A DNA stretch of 64,000 nucleotides, taken from contig CP136069.1 of NCBI GenBank assembly GCA_032622095.1, positions 202,168,690 through 202,232,689 of the forward strand, written 5' to 3'. The notes under the pieces were generated by a model. It did not search any database. It had not been told where the DNA came from and was given only the letters and a program-made list of their open reading frames with translations. This DNA comes from Siphonodentalium dalli (taxonomy: Eukaryota; Mollusca; Scaphopoda; Gadilida; Siphonodentaliidae). Every line of letters starts with the position of its first letter. Within the stretch, counting starts at the first letter, position 1. A program made the translations under genes and the position numbers. Positions 34,255 through 45,160 of this stretch are shown here, in pieces.

Positions 34255-34690
34255 CATAAATATAGGATCTCGAATGAGTCGCAATTATATACGAAGTATA
34301 TTAACCGAGTGCACTAAATTCGATTCGTGCCGATCGTTAGTAAGGCTTGAATCAATTTTAGTGGACGATGTTAATTTAGTGGACGATGTTAATTTAGTGG
34401 ACGAGGTTAAATTAGTGGATGAGGTTAAATTAGTGGACGAGGTTAATCAAATTCGTATATAATTGTGACGAACTTGAGATCATGTTATCAAATAATCACA
34501 TTTTAGCAAGGAAAATCGACATCGAAACGGCTGGTGTTGAAACATAATAAATAGAGGATCTCATATGAGTTTCTATTTTATACGGAATTTATCAACCGAG
34601 TTCACTAAATTTGATTTGAGCCGAGGTGTACCAAATATAATTTAGTGGACGAGGTTGATAAATTACGAACGAGTTTGAGATACCTTTTAT
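34255..34690. mobile_element. Two related small TIR elements with an internal 18-bp repeat
   Basis: First element ~34,262-34,478: AGGATCTCGAATGAGT ... GAACTTGAGATCAT ends, with internal TTAGTGGACGATGTTAAT repeated about five times (18 bp) at 34,359-34,447. Second element ~34,552-34,690: AGAGGATCTCATATGAGT ... CGAGTTTGAGATACC, with CCGAGTTCACTAAATTTG opposite ATTTAGTGGACGAGGTTGAT. The 18-bp repeat is an expansion of the arm sequence of the second element. Confidence 0.65.
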
Positions 34691-36063
34691 CACATCATCA
34701 AATAAACGCGAATCAACGCGAAGTATTCATCGAAAACAACAATCATAAACTTCAGCGATCGCAAGTCATTTAAATAATGGCGGGACGTCATCGCACGCGC
34801 TAAGATTACACATGTGTCTTACCAATAATTATGAAGCTGGTTTTGTGAGTTAATTATGTGATAATATTTATTTCCTTATCACAACCATAGAGGAAGTAAA
34901 GACACCTTCAAGAAAAATATAGTTAAATTTAAGGGTCTCTTTTTTATGTTGAAAAAATTGTTTGACCACCATTATCAACCAACATCGTATCTCACTGTCA
35001 ACATTAAATAACCCAACACAAATCGAATATCATAATTATATTCAAATTAACATAATAACAAAGTTTAGACATTGACATCGGCATCATAGTGCTAAGCTCT
35101 TGCGACAACGCACGTGCCGATAATACACGTGTGTCTTAGTAAAAATATGAGGCCGGGTTCAGGGGCAAATTGTGTGATCATTTGTTAAAAACTTATCTGC
35201 TTCTCGAGGTGTCCAAATGATACTCACAAATAAAATGAATGGCATCTGCATTTTAGAGTTATTGTTCGTTGCTGATTACCTAAAAATGTCCTACTGGTCG
35301 CATTTAGCAACAATGGTTTCAACAAGCGGAATTTCGTAAATGGATGATTAATGATAATGAAAATATTAACAAATTCCTTCTATGTTCCGGTATTGTTATT
35401 GGTTAAAATATAGCATAACAAATTATTAAGATTGTTCAGCTGTCCCATCGGTCATTGCGAACGCATTCCGTATCTTTAAGCTCACTGTAAATAACAAGCC
35501 TGTAGGTGACATGGACTGCGCTATATGCCATATGACAAGTGTGTTAATGTCGTAAATCCACACATAATTTGGTCAGATTTACAACACCCCATTAACAAGA
35601 CGATTGACGAGAAAACTTATTACAAACATAACACCAATTCATGTGTTAACACGAACACATACGTCACATAAAATCAAAATACATTAACCCAATACACACA
35701 CAAGACAGTGGTAAAAGCTACAGATGATAACAATATTTCACAAGGTTACAAAGGCGGACATAAATACATATGTGCGCACACACAAGCATAATACACATAA
35801 CATACATGTGTACTCTTTCCGGTTCATTGTCCCGGGTAAAATAGTAATACCTGCTACACAATTGTATTTGTGCTCTTTTAATATATCTGATAAGATGATA
35901 TGGTTTCACAACTGATAACTTAATGTAATAATAGCTTTAAATCGAGTAAAGGTGTCCACAAGTGGAAACGAGAGAGTATGAAAAAACAATATGATTATGG
36001 CAAAGTTTTGACACAACCCGAACTCAACTAGTGTAGTTATAATTGAATATTATAGTTGACTTT
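34691..36063. other. Unassigned intergenic sequence
   Basis: No gene supported. Two diverged segments containing ACACATGTGTCTTACCA and ACACGTGTGTCTTAGTA (near 34,810 and 35,125) hint at an old duplication. Confidence 0.35.
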
Positions 36064-36528
36064 AACCCTTTCAGTGCCAAGTCCGATTTTTGTATCAACC
36101 CCATATACCCTGTGCCAATGAATTCTCTTATATCTGCGAGTCGACCATAGGTCGTCTCGCATATATAAGATAATGCATTGGCCTAACAATTTTTAATCAT
36201 TTGTTATTATGTTTTACAATTTTTTACAATTTTAATATTTTTTTCTTATATTCTTTAACTCTTTCAGTGCCGGACTTATTTTATAGGTTTAGTGCTAGGG
36301 AATCTTAAGTTTTTCATGGGCATCAAAATTATTACTATGAATATTTGGAGATAGTTTTGAGTTATAACTTGCCCCTAAGGTTTTATCCAGTTTGTTTTTA
36401 AATTCGCTATAGCATGCTTAAGCATACCCAAAACAAATTCAACCCCAAAAAAAGTAAATCTAAAAAAAAATTAAAAAAATTCATTTGTTTAGGGCCGATG
36501 AGATCGGCCCGTGGCACTGAAAGAGTTA
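36064..36528. mobile_element. Nested element: CTCTTTCAGTGCC TTAA MITE inside a hairpin cassette
   Basis: Outer left end TTAACCCTTTCAGTGCC (36,062-36,078), then CCCTGTGCC and an L-type hairpin at 36,114-36,182. The spacer follows, ending TTCTTTAA, and then a second TTAACTCTTTCAGTGCC at ~36,257 opens an inner element that closes with GGCACTGAAAGAGTTAA at ~36,512-36,528. TTAA flanks and the CYCTTT start again fit piggyBac. GGGCCGATGAGATCGGCCC near 36,492 is a small terminal palindrome. Confidence 0.7.
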
Positions 36529-36774
36529 ACCCAATTTCTCTAGTGTTGGTGCATCACGTGTGATTTCGCATACCAGTGTACAGCCAAATTGCAGATTTGA
36601 ATTGAGTCCTTTGTCTTGTGTCGTCGTGGTAACCATTCGCTCGCGTGGATCGTAACTTTTTATTTCGGCACAAAATATAAATGTGATACCGAATTAGTAG
36701 TTATAAGTTATACCGAATTAATGATTTTGAATATTTTGTTGCGAATTTACAAAAAGGTAATATTCACACCACCT

Positions 36775-37350
36775 AATGTAGCTAAATATAACCGTACTAA
36801 ATATAACCTTACTAAATATAACTATAACCATTCTAAACATAACCATACTAAACATAACCATACTAGATATAACCATACTCAATATAACCATACTAGATAT
36901 AACCATACTCAATATAGCCATACTATAAATATAGCCATACTATAAATATAGCCATACTAAATATAGCCATACTGTAAATATAACCATACTATAAATATAA
37001 CATACTAAATATAACCATACTCTAAATATAACCATAATCTAAATATAACATACTAAATATAAGCATACTCTAAATATAACCATACTATAAATATAACCAT
37101 ACTATAAATATAACCATATTATAAATATAACCATACTATAAATATCACCATACTATAAAAATATAACATACTAAATATAACCATACTCTAAATATAACCA
37201 TAATCTAAATATAACATACTAAATATAACCATACTCTAAATATAACCATAATCTAAATATAACATACTAAATATAACCATACTCTAAATATAACCATACT
37301 CTAAATATAACCATACATAAATATAACAATACTATAAATATACCCATACT
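36775..37350. repeat. AT-rich minisatellite, AAATATAACCATACT units
   Basis: About 35 units of 15-17 bp: AAATATAACCATACTCT / ACTATAAATATAACC. The left part has 15-bp units, the right part 16-17-bp units and an interspersed higher-order repeat (AACATACTAAATATAACC). No coding meaning. Confidence 0.9.
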
Positions 37351-37387
37351 AGTTGAATTCATGATCATGCATTGAATTTATAGTCTG

Positions 37388-37890
37388 GCTAACGCCCGTA
37401 GAGAACATATTCCACCATTACAAAACCTTGACACTTTTTGAAGTTTTGATAGGGAACCTAATGAAGCTGAACAATAACGCGGGATTATATTTCTTAGTTA
37501 TTTTTTGCTCCTTAATAATGTACTTCATTCAAGGTGAAGGTCATAGCTCGAAATGTCACTATCTTATTGACTTTGTAAGTGAATTTGCTATGCGTCGCTT
37601 ACAATTGTGCAATTTATCCTTGGTAAATAATTCAATCTTTCTTGCGACATCGGCTCAGAAAAGTCAAACAAAAGCAAGCAATTTAGAGTTGGGACCTTCA
37701 CCTACACTAAAGTATATTATTAAGGACCAGACAGAAACTAAGAAATAAATTCCCCCCTTTGTTTTCGACTTTATAAGGTTCCCTCTCAAAACTTCAATAA
37801 GTTCTATGATCTCTACTGGTGTTAGCCAGAATATAGGTTCATGGCATGGTCTTATGGAGTTTGATCTCTACTGGTGTTAGCCAGAGTAGA
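37388..37890. mobile_element. TIR MITE, CTGGCTAACGCCCGTAGAG family
   Basis: Left ATAGTCTGGCTAACGCCCGT; right ATCTCTACTGGTGTTAGCCA, present twice (37,810 and 37,863), suggesting a duplicated end. Internally AAGTTTTGATAGGGAACC pairs with GGTTCCCTCTCAAAACTTC. A relative is at 62,265-62,690 and single ends are near 22,800 and 53,265. The 106-residue frame inside carries no known domain. Confidence 0.65.
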
Positions 37891-38342
37891 GATTTATGGC
37901 ATGATCTAGTACCATACCAAATCGTATCGTTTCTCACAATGAGGTCTCAACATAAGCTACATCCGGTTAGCACTAAACGGATATCCAGAGCAATAATACA
38001 AAGGTATCAAATCATTATCACCAAGAAGAGCGGAAACAAGAGAGTCAATGTCTGTTCAGACGCTCACCTGACTGTATGCAACGACGATGACTGTGACTCC
38101 GGACCACAACAATCAATGCGTGTCAGCATTACTTTAAAATAAATATATCTCAACAGGGATGTTGTTAGAAGGTCTCCGTATATTGGTGGTGAATGCCCAT
38201 CTTCAATTATCCAGCAAAACAGTTGAGTGCCTATGTTGCTAATCCTTCATGTGAGAGCATTGTGAATATGTTGAGTTACGATATCCTGTCATACAATTAG
38301 AGGTAAAATACATTATGAGGTAAGCATGAGTTAAGTGTGCCT

Positions 38343-38770
38343 GGCATTTGCAGAATGGGGTCCACAGAGGGTGAATGTAGTACCGCTATCGCGCATAGCG
38401 GGTTATCATCACTAAACTCACCATCTGGGGACCTTACTCTGCTTAGGCTTCATCTTCTATGGAAAGTTTGTTATTATTAAACTTCTATAGAAACATCTTC
38501 ACATAGATTCTATTTCTTTTTTAATTTAGTTTCACTATATCCCCAAATTGGCAAACGACACATTGAATAATCAAGGTTCCCAATGGGTGCACATAACAAT
38601 ATTCATTATTTGGCTACTTCAAACCGAGTCTATGTCTCCCATAGCAGATGAGGCCTTAGCATAATGAGGTCCCCAGAGGGTGAATTTGGTGATGCTACAC
38701 CGCTATGCGGGAGAGAGTCACTAAATTCACCTTCTGTCGACCACATTCTGATAATGACAGACACATTAAA
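38343..38770. mobile_element. Long relative of the 7.77-kb double-hairpin MITE
   Basis: Left hairpin 38,355-38,445 (GGTCCACAGAGGGTGAAT ... CACCATCTGGGGACC) and right hairpin 38,664-38,755 (GAGGTCCCCAGAGGGTGAAT ... CACCTTCTGTCGACC). Partial ends are GCCTGGCATTTGCAGAATG and ATTCTGATAATGACAGACAC. The ~220-bp core between them is absent from the 7.77-kb copy, and its right half is the reverse complement of 9,712-9,830. Confidence 0.7.
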
Positions 38771-39731
38771 CTAACGCAGGCTTGTTGTGAGGATCGACAT
38801 ATAACGGGAGGTAACGAGGAAACAACGTAACAGAGCATTAAATCATTACATAAGACATACAAAGGTCGTCACATTAATAGGACGTTCAATGTGTTTAATC
38901 TCAATAAAACCGTACATGTAGATATACATACACTATTTCAGATATATATGAATTGTAATTGAATGTGAAATTAATATTTACAAGCGATCAAGCGAAATAC
39001 ATGCAAGGAACACACACAAATTCTCGCCATTGACACCGGCAATTGTTATCATGTATACGATACTCTCTATACGATGCGGCGGAATCCGTTTAATATGCCA
39101 TGCTTAACACATCGCTAAAACATGTATTCCAAGACATGTGAAACATCTGGTCTTATACACACATATATATATAGTTCACTTATATTGTAGTATTTTAACA
39201 GACCTGTCTTTAAAGACACGGTTGGCCTTGACGGTGGGTATCCTGTGAAAATATCTCCACCCGTCAAAAACCGCCACAAACAGAAAGAATATCTAAAATG
39301 ACCAGAGCTCGATTTTGCTCACTATTCATTTGGTTTTCTAAAAATCGGTTCACACTCTGACGAGACTTTACCGAATTAATATAGGTTTATCACTTGATAA
39401 AACTATATCAAATTAGTCGAAACGTCGCCATTAACACTACATCAAATCTGACCCTCAATGATGTATGTGTGAATATCACGAATGGTAACTCTGATATGCG
39501 ATGTCAGGTGCAACGCTGGAACGGACTGGTGTATAGATGGTAAGAGGTAGGTTTTTCTCACCTTCTATATAAACAAAAGGGTTGTTTATCCCGAAAGTTC
39601 CTTATACCGAAATTGTTCTATTCTGAAGGTTCTTTACTTCCTAAAGACATTAAAGGCCCACTTAATTTTTCGAATGCCAATATCACATTATACACAATAT
39701 ATTCCAGAGTATATACCATTTGGAAAAGGAA

Positions 39732-39736
<5 letters not shown>
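38771..39736. other. Unassigned sequence downstream of the receptor gene
   Basis: No gene supported. GCCTTGACGGTGGGTATCCT (39,223) and TTAAAGGCCCACTTAA (39,650) resemble 61,490-61,550 and look like pieces of another dispersed repeat. Confidence 0.4.

Positions 39737-39780
<44 letters not shown>
39737..39780. repeat. (TA)n microsatellite
   Basis: About 22 uninterrupted TA dinucleotides. Confidence 0.95.
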
Positions 39781-39782
<2 letters not shown>

Positions 39783-40138
39783 CACAGCACACGGAACACC
39801 TGTGACCTAGGAGTGATAGTGAATCTCAGATTCATACCACGACTTTCCCCGTTATTTAACCAAGAATGCATCGTAATTCATAACTAAGAATAATAGCCTA
39901 GCAGTACATACCAGATGGAAATTAAGCATAGGACACACGCCGGTACCTTGACAAAAACTATATGTTCACATATTATTCGACCGGATGAGTTGATAATACC
40001 ACGTTTTGGAGCTTCCTTTTTCAAATCGTATATAATATGGCATATGATGCATATAATGTGATCTGATTCTAAAATTAAGTGTGTCTTTACATGTTGCCGC
40101 TGCTAGACGCAAGTTCGTCTGCTGGTGGAAATATACCA

Positions 40139-40510
40139 TCAGGGAGCAGACAACATGATTGCCATGACGACGATTGTGGGTACGAACGCGAGGAAGGAGA
40201 ACACCCAGAAGAAGATTATATTTATGGACACAGCAACCCGGGGCCACGTGACTGAATCACCTGATTTATCAACTGGCGTGACATCATTTCCTTTTGTGTA
40301 GAGTCTATTAATTCTTTCTGGAACGGCGCCTTCCTTGTTGTGGACGTAGGAAACGATTGATGTCATGACTACGTTAGCAATGCTTGCGACCGTTATGTAA
40401 GCGAGGTAGGCGACGAAGATACTGACGGTGATGGCCGTGCGAGGACAATGGGACGCAGTGTATGTGACGTAGACGACAGTTGCTAGGAAGTTTGACACGC
40501 AGAATGACAC
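40139..40510 (-). CDS. nAChR-like Cys-loop receptor subunit, last exon (M2-M3-M4)
   Basis: Minus-strand exon preceded by the acceptor CTTTATTTTAG (AG at 40,511-40,512), phase 0, ending TGA at 40,139-40,141. It starts with the pore helix M2 (VSFCVSNFLATVVYV), then an M2-M3 linker (TYTASHCPRT), M3 (ITVSIFVAYLAYITVASI), a short cytoplasmic loop with NKEGAVPERINRLY, and M4 (NIIFFWVFSFLAFVPTIVV), ending LSAP. Joined in phase to the M1 exon it gives GEK directly before M2, the usual nicotinic (cation-type) arrangement. The M3-M4 loop is only about 40 residues, much shorter than in typical nicotinic subunits, so the amphipathic helix before M4 is probably reduced. Confidence 0.9.
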   Translation of the reverse strand: MSFCVSNFLATVVYVTYTASHCPRTAITVSIFVAYLAYITVASIANVVMTSIVSYVHNKEGAVPERINRLYTKGNDVTPVDKSGDSVTWPRVAVSINIIFFWVFSFLAFVPTIVVMAIMLSAP

Positions 40511-40645
40511 CTAAAATAAAGTCAAGGAACAGTTATTGCAATACTTCACTTATTAAGTTGCTGAATTCGAATTATAACAGTTATGTTGAGAAGAAATGTA
40601 TGTGGTAGGATCTAGTTACTACAGGCATGTATTATATGATTTCCT

Positions 40646-41044
40646 TTATCCCTTTACCCAACAGAAGGGCCCTGTGCCAATGCATTCTCTTATATATGCG
40701 AGTCGACCATAGGTCGCCTCGCATATATAAGAGAATCCATTGGCTTAACACATTAAAAATTAAAAAATTGTTAAAGAATGTAAGAAAAAATGGTAAAAAG
40801 TGTTAAAAAAAGTTTTTTTTAGGCCAATGCATTCTCTTATATATGCGAGGCGACCTATGGTCGACTCGCATATATAAGAGAATGCATTGGCACAGGGCAT
40901 AACTGTAACTATCACAATGTGGTCAAGGAGCCGGTTCCAATGATATCCATATTTGTATGGTTCTATTGAGACAGACCGAAGATATTTTAGGCTGTTGAAG
41001 CTTTATTTGGCCGGTTTTGGCCGATTTGTTGGGTAAAGGGTTAA
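40646..41044. mobile_element. piggyBac-like TTAA MITE with double hairpin, copy 3
   Basis: Left end is degraded (TTTATCCCTTTACCCAACA instead of TTAACCC); right end TTGTTGGGTAAAGGGTTAA intact. Hairpins at 40,676-40,744 and 40,823-40,891. Located in what would be the receptor gene's last intron. Confidence 0.85.
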
Positions 41045-41637
41045 ACTAGCGGGCAATTGCCGAAACGTAGATCTTCGCATGTAAAAACTCTTAGAAGCCA
41101 CAGTGAAATACGATTTCGTTATTTAACTGTATATGTCGCTATATTGCACTGTAGCATGCCGGACTTTACGCGAACGAAATGTTTGACGACACATTGTATA
41201 ACCTCGCTATGTAAATTGTCGGCGAACTTTTCGGTTATAGACCAACACCTCATTCGAAACAAAGGTTATTTCTTATAATTTAATCCGTCATTTCAAAGGA
41301 GAACCACCATAAGTAGAAGGCAGAAGTAAAACACGCGAAAAACTTTCCGAAGAAAATCACACGCGAGTAAAATTGAAACAGACACTCTTGACATCAAATT
41401 ATCGATCTATCAAGTGTCTGGAAATTCGGCGTTTTTGATTGGCTAGCCGCAACTGATCACGCACCATGCAGCCGTGACTCATGTACATGTGATTTATATA
41501 TTCGACTGTTATGACACTGAGACTTGTAACTTTCGATCTCCGTGTTTCATTTCTTTGCATGAGTCTTATCTGGGTAAATGTGCCCTTATGGTTAGTAGAA
41601 AGTATTCTTTCTGAATATTGTTCAAATTGTTGTAATA
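41045..41637. other. Spacer between two piggyBac-like MITEs, receptor intron
   Basis: No exon or repeat recognised. Short + frame 41,057-41,278 is uninformative. Confidence 0.4.
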
Positions 41638-42037
41638 TTAACCCTTTAACCAACAGAAGGGCCCTGTGCCAATGCATTCTCTTATATATGCGAGTCGACC
41701 ATAGGTCGCCTCGCATATATAAGAGAATGCATTGGCTTAACACATTACAAATTATAAAATTGTTAAAGAATGTAAGAAAAAATGGTAAAAAGTGTTAAAA
41801 AAAGATTTTTTTTAGGCCAATGCATTCTCTTATATATGCGAGGCGACCTATGGTCGACTCGCATATATAAGAGAATGCATTGGCACAGGGCATAACTGTA
41901 ACTATCACAATGTGGTCAAGGAGCCGGTTCCAATGATATCCATATTTGTATGGTTCTATTGAGACAGACCGAAGATATTTTAGGCTGTTGAAGCTTTATT
42001 TGGCCGGTTTTGGCCGTTTTGTTGGGTAAAGGGTTAA
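41638..42037. mobile_element. piggyBac-like TTAA MITE with double hairpin, copy 4 (complete, 400 bp)
   Basis: TTAACCCTTTAACCAACA on the left and TTGTTGGGTAAAGGGTTAA on the right, both bounded by TTAA. Hairpins at 41,668-41,736 and 41,816-41,884. Very similar to copy 3, 1 kb away in the same orientation: both share ACTATCACAATGTGGTCAAG, which differs from the 3.7- and 17.3-kb copies, so one may derive from the other locally. Confidence 0.88.
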
Positions 42038-42149
42038 AAGGCAAAAATGTCAACTTTGAGCATTAATAAGATGCATATAATAAAAAGAATACCTTTTGTT
42101 TGTTACCTGAAACATAATGCAGGTTAACTGTATTAGTTGATGTGGCATC

Positions 42150-42365
42150 ATTATCTCGTGTAGTTAATATGTACTTATATCTAATAAATCAGATCTGTCC
42201 TCGTGTAGTTAAGATGTATTTATATCAAATAAATCAGATCTTACCTCGTGTAGTTAATATGTATTTATATCAAATAAATCAGATCTTACCTCATGTATTT
42301 AAGATGTATTTATATCAAATAAATCAGATCTTACCTCGTGTAGTTAATATGTATTTTTATCTTAC
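42150..42365. repeat. 45-bp intronic satellite, block A (~5 units)
   Basis: Units of ATTTATATCAAATAAATCAG then ATCTTACCTCGTGTAGTTAA, period 45. Read in the receptor (minus) orientation each unit contains ACGAGGTAAGATCTG, a near-consensus 5' splice site. One unit is mutated (ATCTGTCCTCG). Confidence 0.9.
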
Positions 42366-43014
42366 AATTTAGCTATAATTCCTCAAATACACGCGAAAAC
42401 GCCCAGGCGGTTTCCGATCTTGTATCCTGGATAGCAACAAGGATATCGTAGATGGCAACAACGAGTGCACGTGCGTTTTGACAACTGGCTTGTTTTCAAA
42501 ACAAAGCGTCTAAATAACAAATTTAAAAGCCGTAAAATAACATCAGCGTGCGCTACAGACGTAACATAATAAATACTTGTGTTAAAAAGTGGAAAAATGT
42601 GGAGAGAGGACATGACAGGACCGAAAAAACTAAAAACAACGCACCGCAAAATGTTTGGAAATGAAAAAAAACCACATTGTTTACAGCGCGTACGAATACG
42701 GACTATTTTGACAATTTCTATTATAAGCAAAGTAGGGAATTCCCCGTAATTCAGTACGGTCTTGATCAGAAACTGCTGACGCAATTTTTATTCGATAAAA
42801 TACAGAAGGGAAATTGAAATAAAATTATTTTTTGTTAAGGATACAAGAGAGATTACTTACGAAAAGTCCGTAATTTCATTGCATTTCTCATGAATTAATT
42901 TTAATGGTTGATTTAGATGCTTTTAAAGCGTCGTCTGCATTTGCAATTTCTGCAGAGTACACAGCGTAAATCTAGCGATTCTTGTGAATATACGTAAAAT
43001 AAATTTAAAACAAT
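42366..43014. other. 5' flank of the Crypton ORF inside the receptor intron
   Basis: Interrupts the 45-bp satellite and probably belongs to the inserted element, as upstream region of the Crypton-like frame. The minus-strand 133-residue frame here (42,383-42,784) has no recognisable features. Element boundaries are not resolved. Confidence 0.45.
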
Positions 43015-44210
43015 ATGGAATTTAACGAGGTATCATACGATGATCTGATGCAGCTATTTCGAGAAGATGACGATTTGCATGATGTTGTGAGCAGAATCGA
43101 CAATGAAAACACTCAAAACAGTTCTAAAACTAGTGAAAATGTTTTTGTTGAAACTCAGTGTACTACCGGTAGTACTACTTCTCAAATGTTGCCTGTGGAT
43201 GCCACGATCTCAGCCAGTGTTTCCGATTATGGGTCCTCAGTTCCACTATGGGGATGGAGAAGGAAGAACAGTGAAACTAACAACATTATCACTACAACTG
43301 CAAGTACTTCAACTGCTATAAATACCACTGCTGACAGTGCTGTTACATCACCACAGACAGAAGTAAGTGCTCAGCAGAGATCAGCAATGGCAACATCCAA
43401 AGCACCAACATTTGTTAATGTTCAGGACTCTGACAAAGATGACTTTGTAACTAGTATGCAGAATGCAAACACGGTGAAGAAAACCCAAGTTGTAATAAGG
43501 GCATTTACAAGATTTCTGTCACAGAAGAATGAATTTCGGGCTATTGAGACGATTGATCCAATACACATGGACAATTACATAGGGTCCTTCATACTGTCAG
43601 TCAGGAAAGCAGATGGATCTGATTATGAGCCGGACTCATTGACATCCTACCACCGCGGTATCGATAGATATTTGAGGGAGAAGAAGTATCCATATCTAAT
43701 ATGCATGGACCGAGAATTCGAAAGTTCTAGGACAGTATTAGCAAGTAAGAGGAAGCAGTTAAAAGAATCTGGAAAAGGTAATCGGCCAAATGCAGCTGAA
43801 CCAATAACAGAAAGTGAGGAAGTGATTCTCAGGGAAAAATGTGTGTTAAGCGTTGACTGCCCATACGGATTGATGAATCTAATGTGGTATAACAATGTGA
43901 AATTGTTCGGCATGCGCACTGGAAAGGAACAGCATAGTTTAAGATGGAATGACATTGTGCTTGAAAGGGACGCAACTGGAATTGAATATATAAAACATAA
44001 TGAAAGGTCAACAAAAACCCGAACAGGAGAAAGTTCCAATACTCACCATCGTGCATTCATTCCGAAAGCATTTGCAATTCCTGGAGTTCAAGCTACAAAA
44101 TGTCCAGTTGCAGCCTACAAGATTTTTGCATCAAAGCGTCCATTGAATACTTTGCAGGATGATTCACCATTCTACATTCAAGTGAATCATAATCGGAAAC
44201 CACAATTGTT
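43015..44210 (+). mobile_element. Truncated Crypton-type tyrosine recombinase (DUF3504-like)
   Basis: Open frame from MEFNEVSYDDLMQLF, intact for ~399 residues on the strand opposite to the receptor. The first ~120 residues are low-complexity (Thr/Ser-rich). From ~145 come a SAM-like core-binding domain (VVIRAFTRFLSQKNEFRAI, MDNYIGSFILSVRK, DSLTSYHRGIDRYLREK) and then the DUF3504/Crypton catalytic domain: SKRKQLKESGKGNRPNAAEP, MNLMWYNNVKLFGMRTGKEQ, HSLRWNDI, STKTRTGE, CPVAAYKIFASKRP, SPFYIQV. The first catalytic Arg region (GMRTGKEQH) is present. The frame then enters a 153-bp hairpin and the satellite, so the C-terminal HxxR and nucleophilic Tyr are missing: a dead element. Related to sequences domesticated in ZMYM, QRICH1 and KIAA1958 proteins. 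Confidence 0.88.
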
Positions 44211-44363
44211 TATCACCACCCTGTGTGTTTCTGAGATCCGTATTCAAGTCTCGCTGCCTTCTCTGGGCTGTCTATCGACTCGTCCTACGGACTCGTCGAT
44301 AGACTGCCCAGAGAAGGCAGCTCGACTTGAATACGGATCTCAGAAACACACATGGTGGTGATA
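44211..44363. repeat. 153-bp hairpin element interrupting the Crypton frame
   Basis: TATCACCACC at 44,211-44,220 and GGTGGTGATA at 44,354-44,363 are exact inverted ends. Arms of ~70 bp include GTGTGTTTCTGAGATCCGTA, GCCTTCTCTGGGC and GTCTATCGAC around a TCGTCCTACGGACTCG centre. Mismatches are few. No homology to the 69-bp hairpin family. No Crypton sequence is recognisable after it; the 45-bp satellite begins immediately. Confidence 0.88.
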
Positions 44364-44365
44364 AC

Positions 44366-45160
44366 CTATATATATCAAATAAATCAGATCTTACCTCGTG
44401 TATTTAATATGTATTTATATCAAATAAATCAGATCTTATCTCGCGTATTCAATATGTATTTAGATAACATAAATCAGATCTTACCTCGTGTATTTAGTAT
44501 GTATTTAGATCAACTAAATCAGATCTTACCTCGTGTATTTAATATGTATTTATATCAAATACATCAGATCTTACCTCGTGTAGTTAATTATATTTATATC
44601 AAATAAATCAGATCTGACCTCGTGTATTTAATATGTATTTATATCAAATAAATCAGATCTTACCTCGTGTATTTAATATGTATTTATATAAAATAAATCA
44701 GATCTTACCTCGTGTATTTATTATTTAGTTATATCAACTAAATCAGATCTTATCTCGCGCATTTAATATGTATTTATATCAACTAAATCAGATCTTACCT
44801 CGTGTATTTAATATGTATTTATATCAAATAAATCAGATCTGACCTCGTGTATTTAATATGCATTTATATAAAATAAATCAGACCTTACCTCGTGTATTTA
44901 ATATGTATTTATATAAAATAAATCAGACCTTATCTCGTGTATTTAACATGTATTTATATCAAATAAATCAGATCGTAGCTCGTGTATTTAATATGTATTT
45001 ATATCAAATAATTCAGATCTTACCTCGTGTATTTAATATGTATTTATATCATATAAATCAGATATTACCTCGTGTATTTAATATGTATTTATATCAAATA
45101 AATCAGATCTTATCTCGTGTATTTAATATGTATTTATATAAAATAAATCAGACCTTATAG
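44366..45160. repeat. 45-bp intronic satellite, block B (~17 units)
   Basis: Same unit as blocks A and C. Most copies have CAGATCTTACCTCGTG; variants are CAGATCTTATCTCG (donor GT lost on the minus strand), CAGATCTGACCTCG and CAGATCGTAGCTCG. A period divisible by three leaves long frames open in the + strand (MYLYQINQILPRVFN repeats), which are not genes. Confidence 0.93.

Noticed and set aside
37428-37748. 106-residue frame with a hydrophobic segment
   Set aside because: Lies entirely inside a MITE with terminal inverted repeats and resembles no transposase.
44352-45160. + strand frames made of MYLYQINQILPRVFN repeats
   Set aside because: 45-bp satellite, period divisible by three; the biologically meaningful strand is the minus strand, where the units resemble splice donors.
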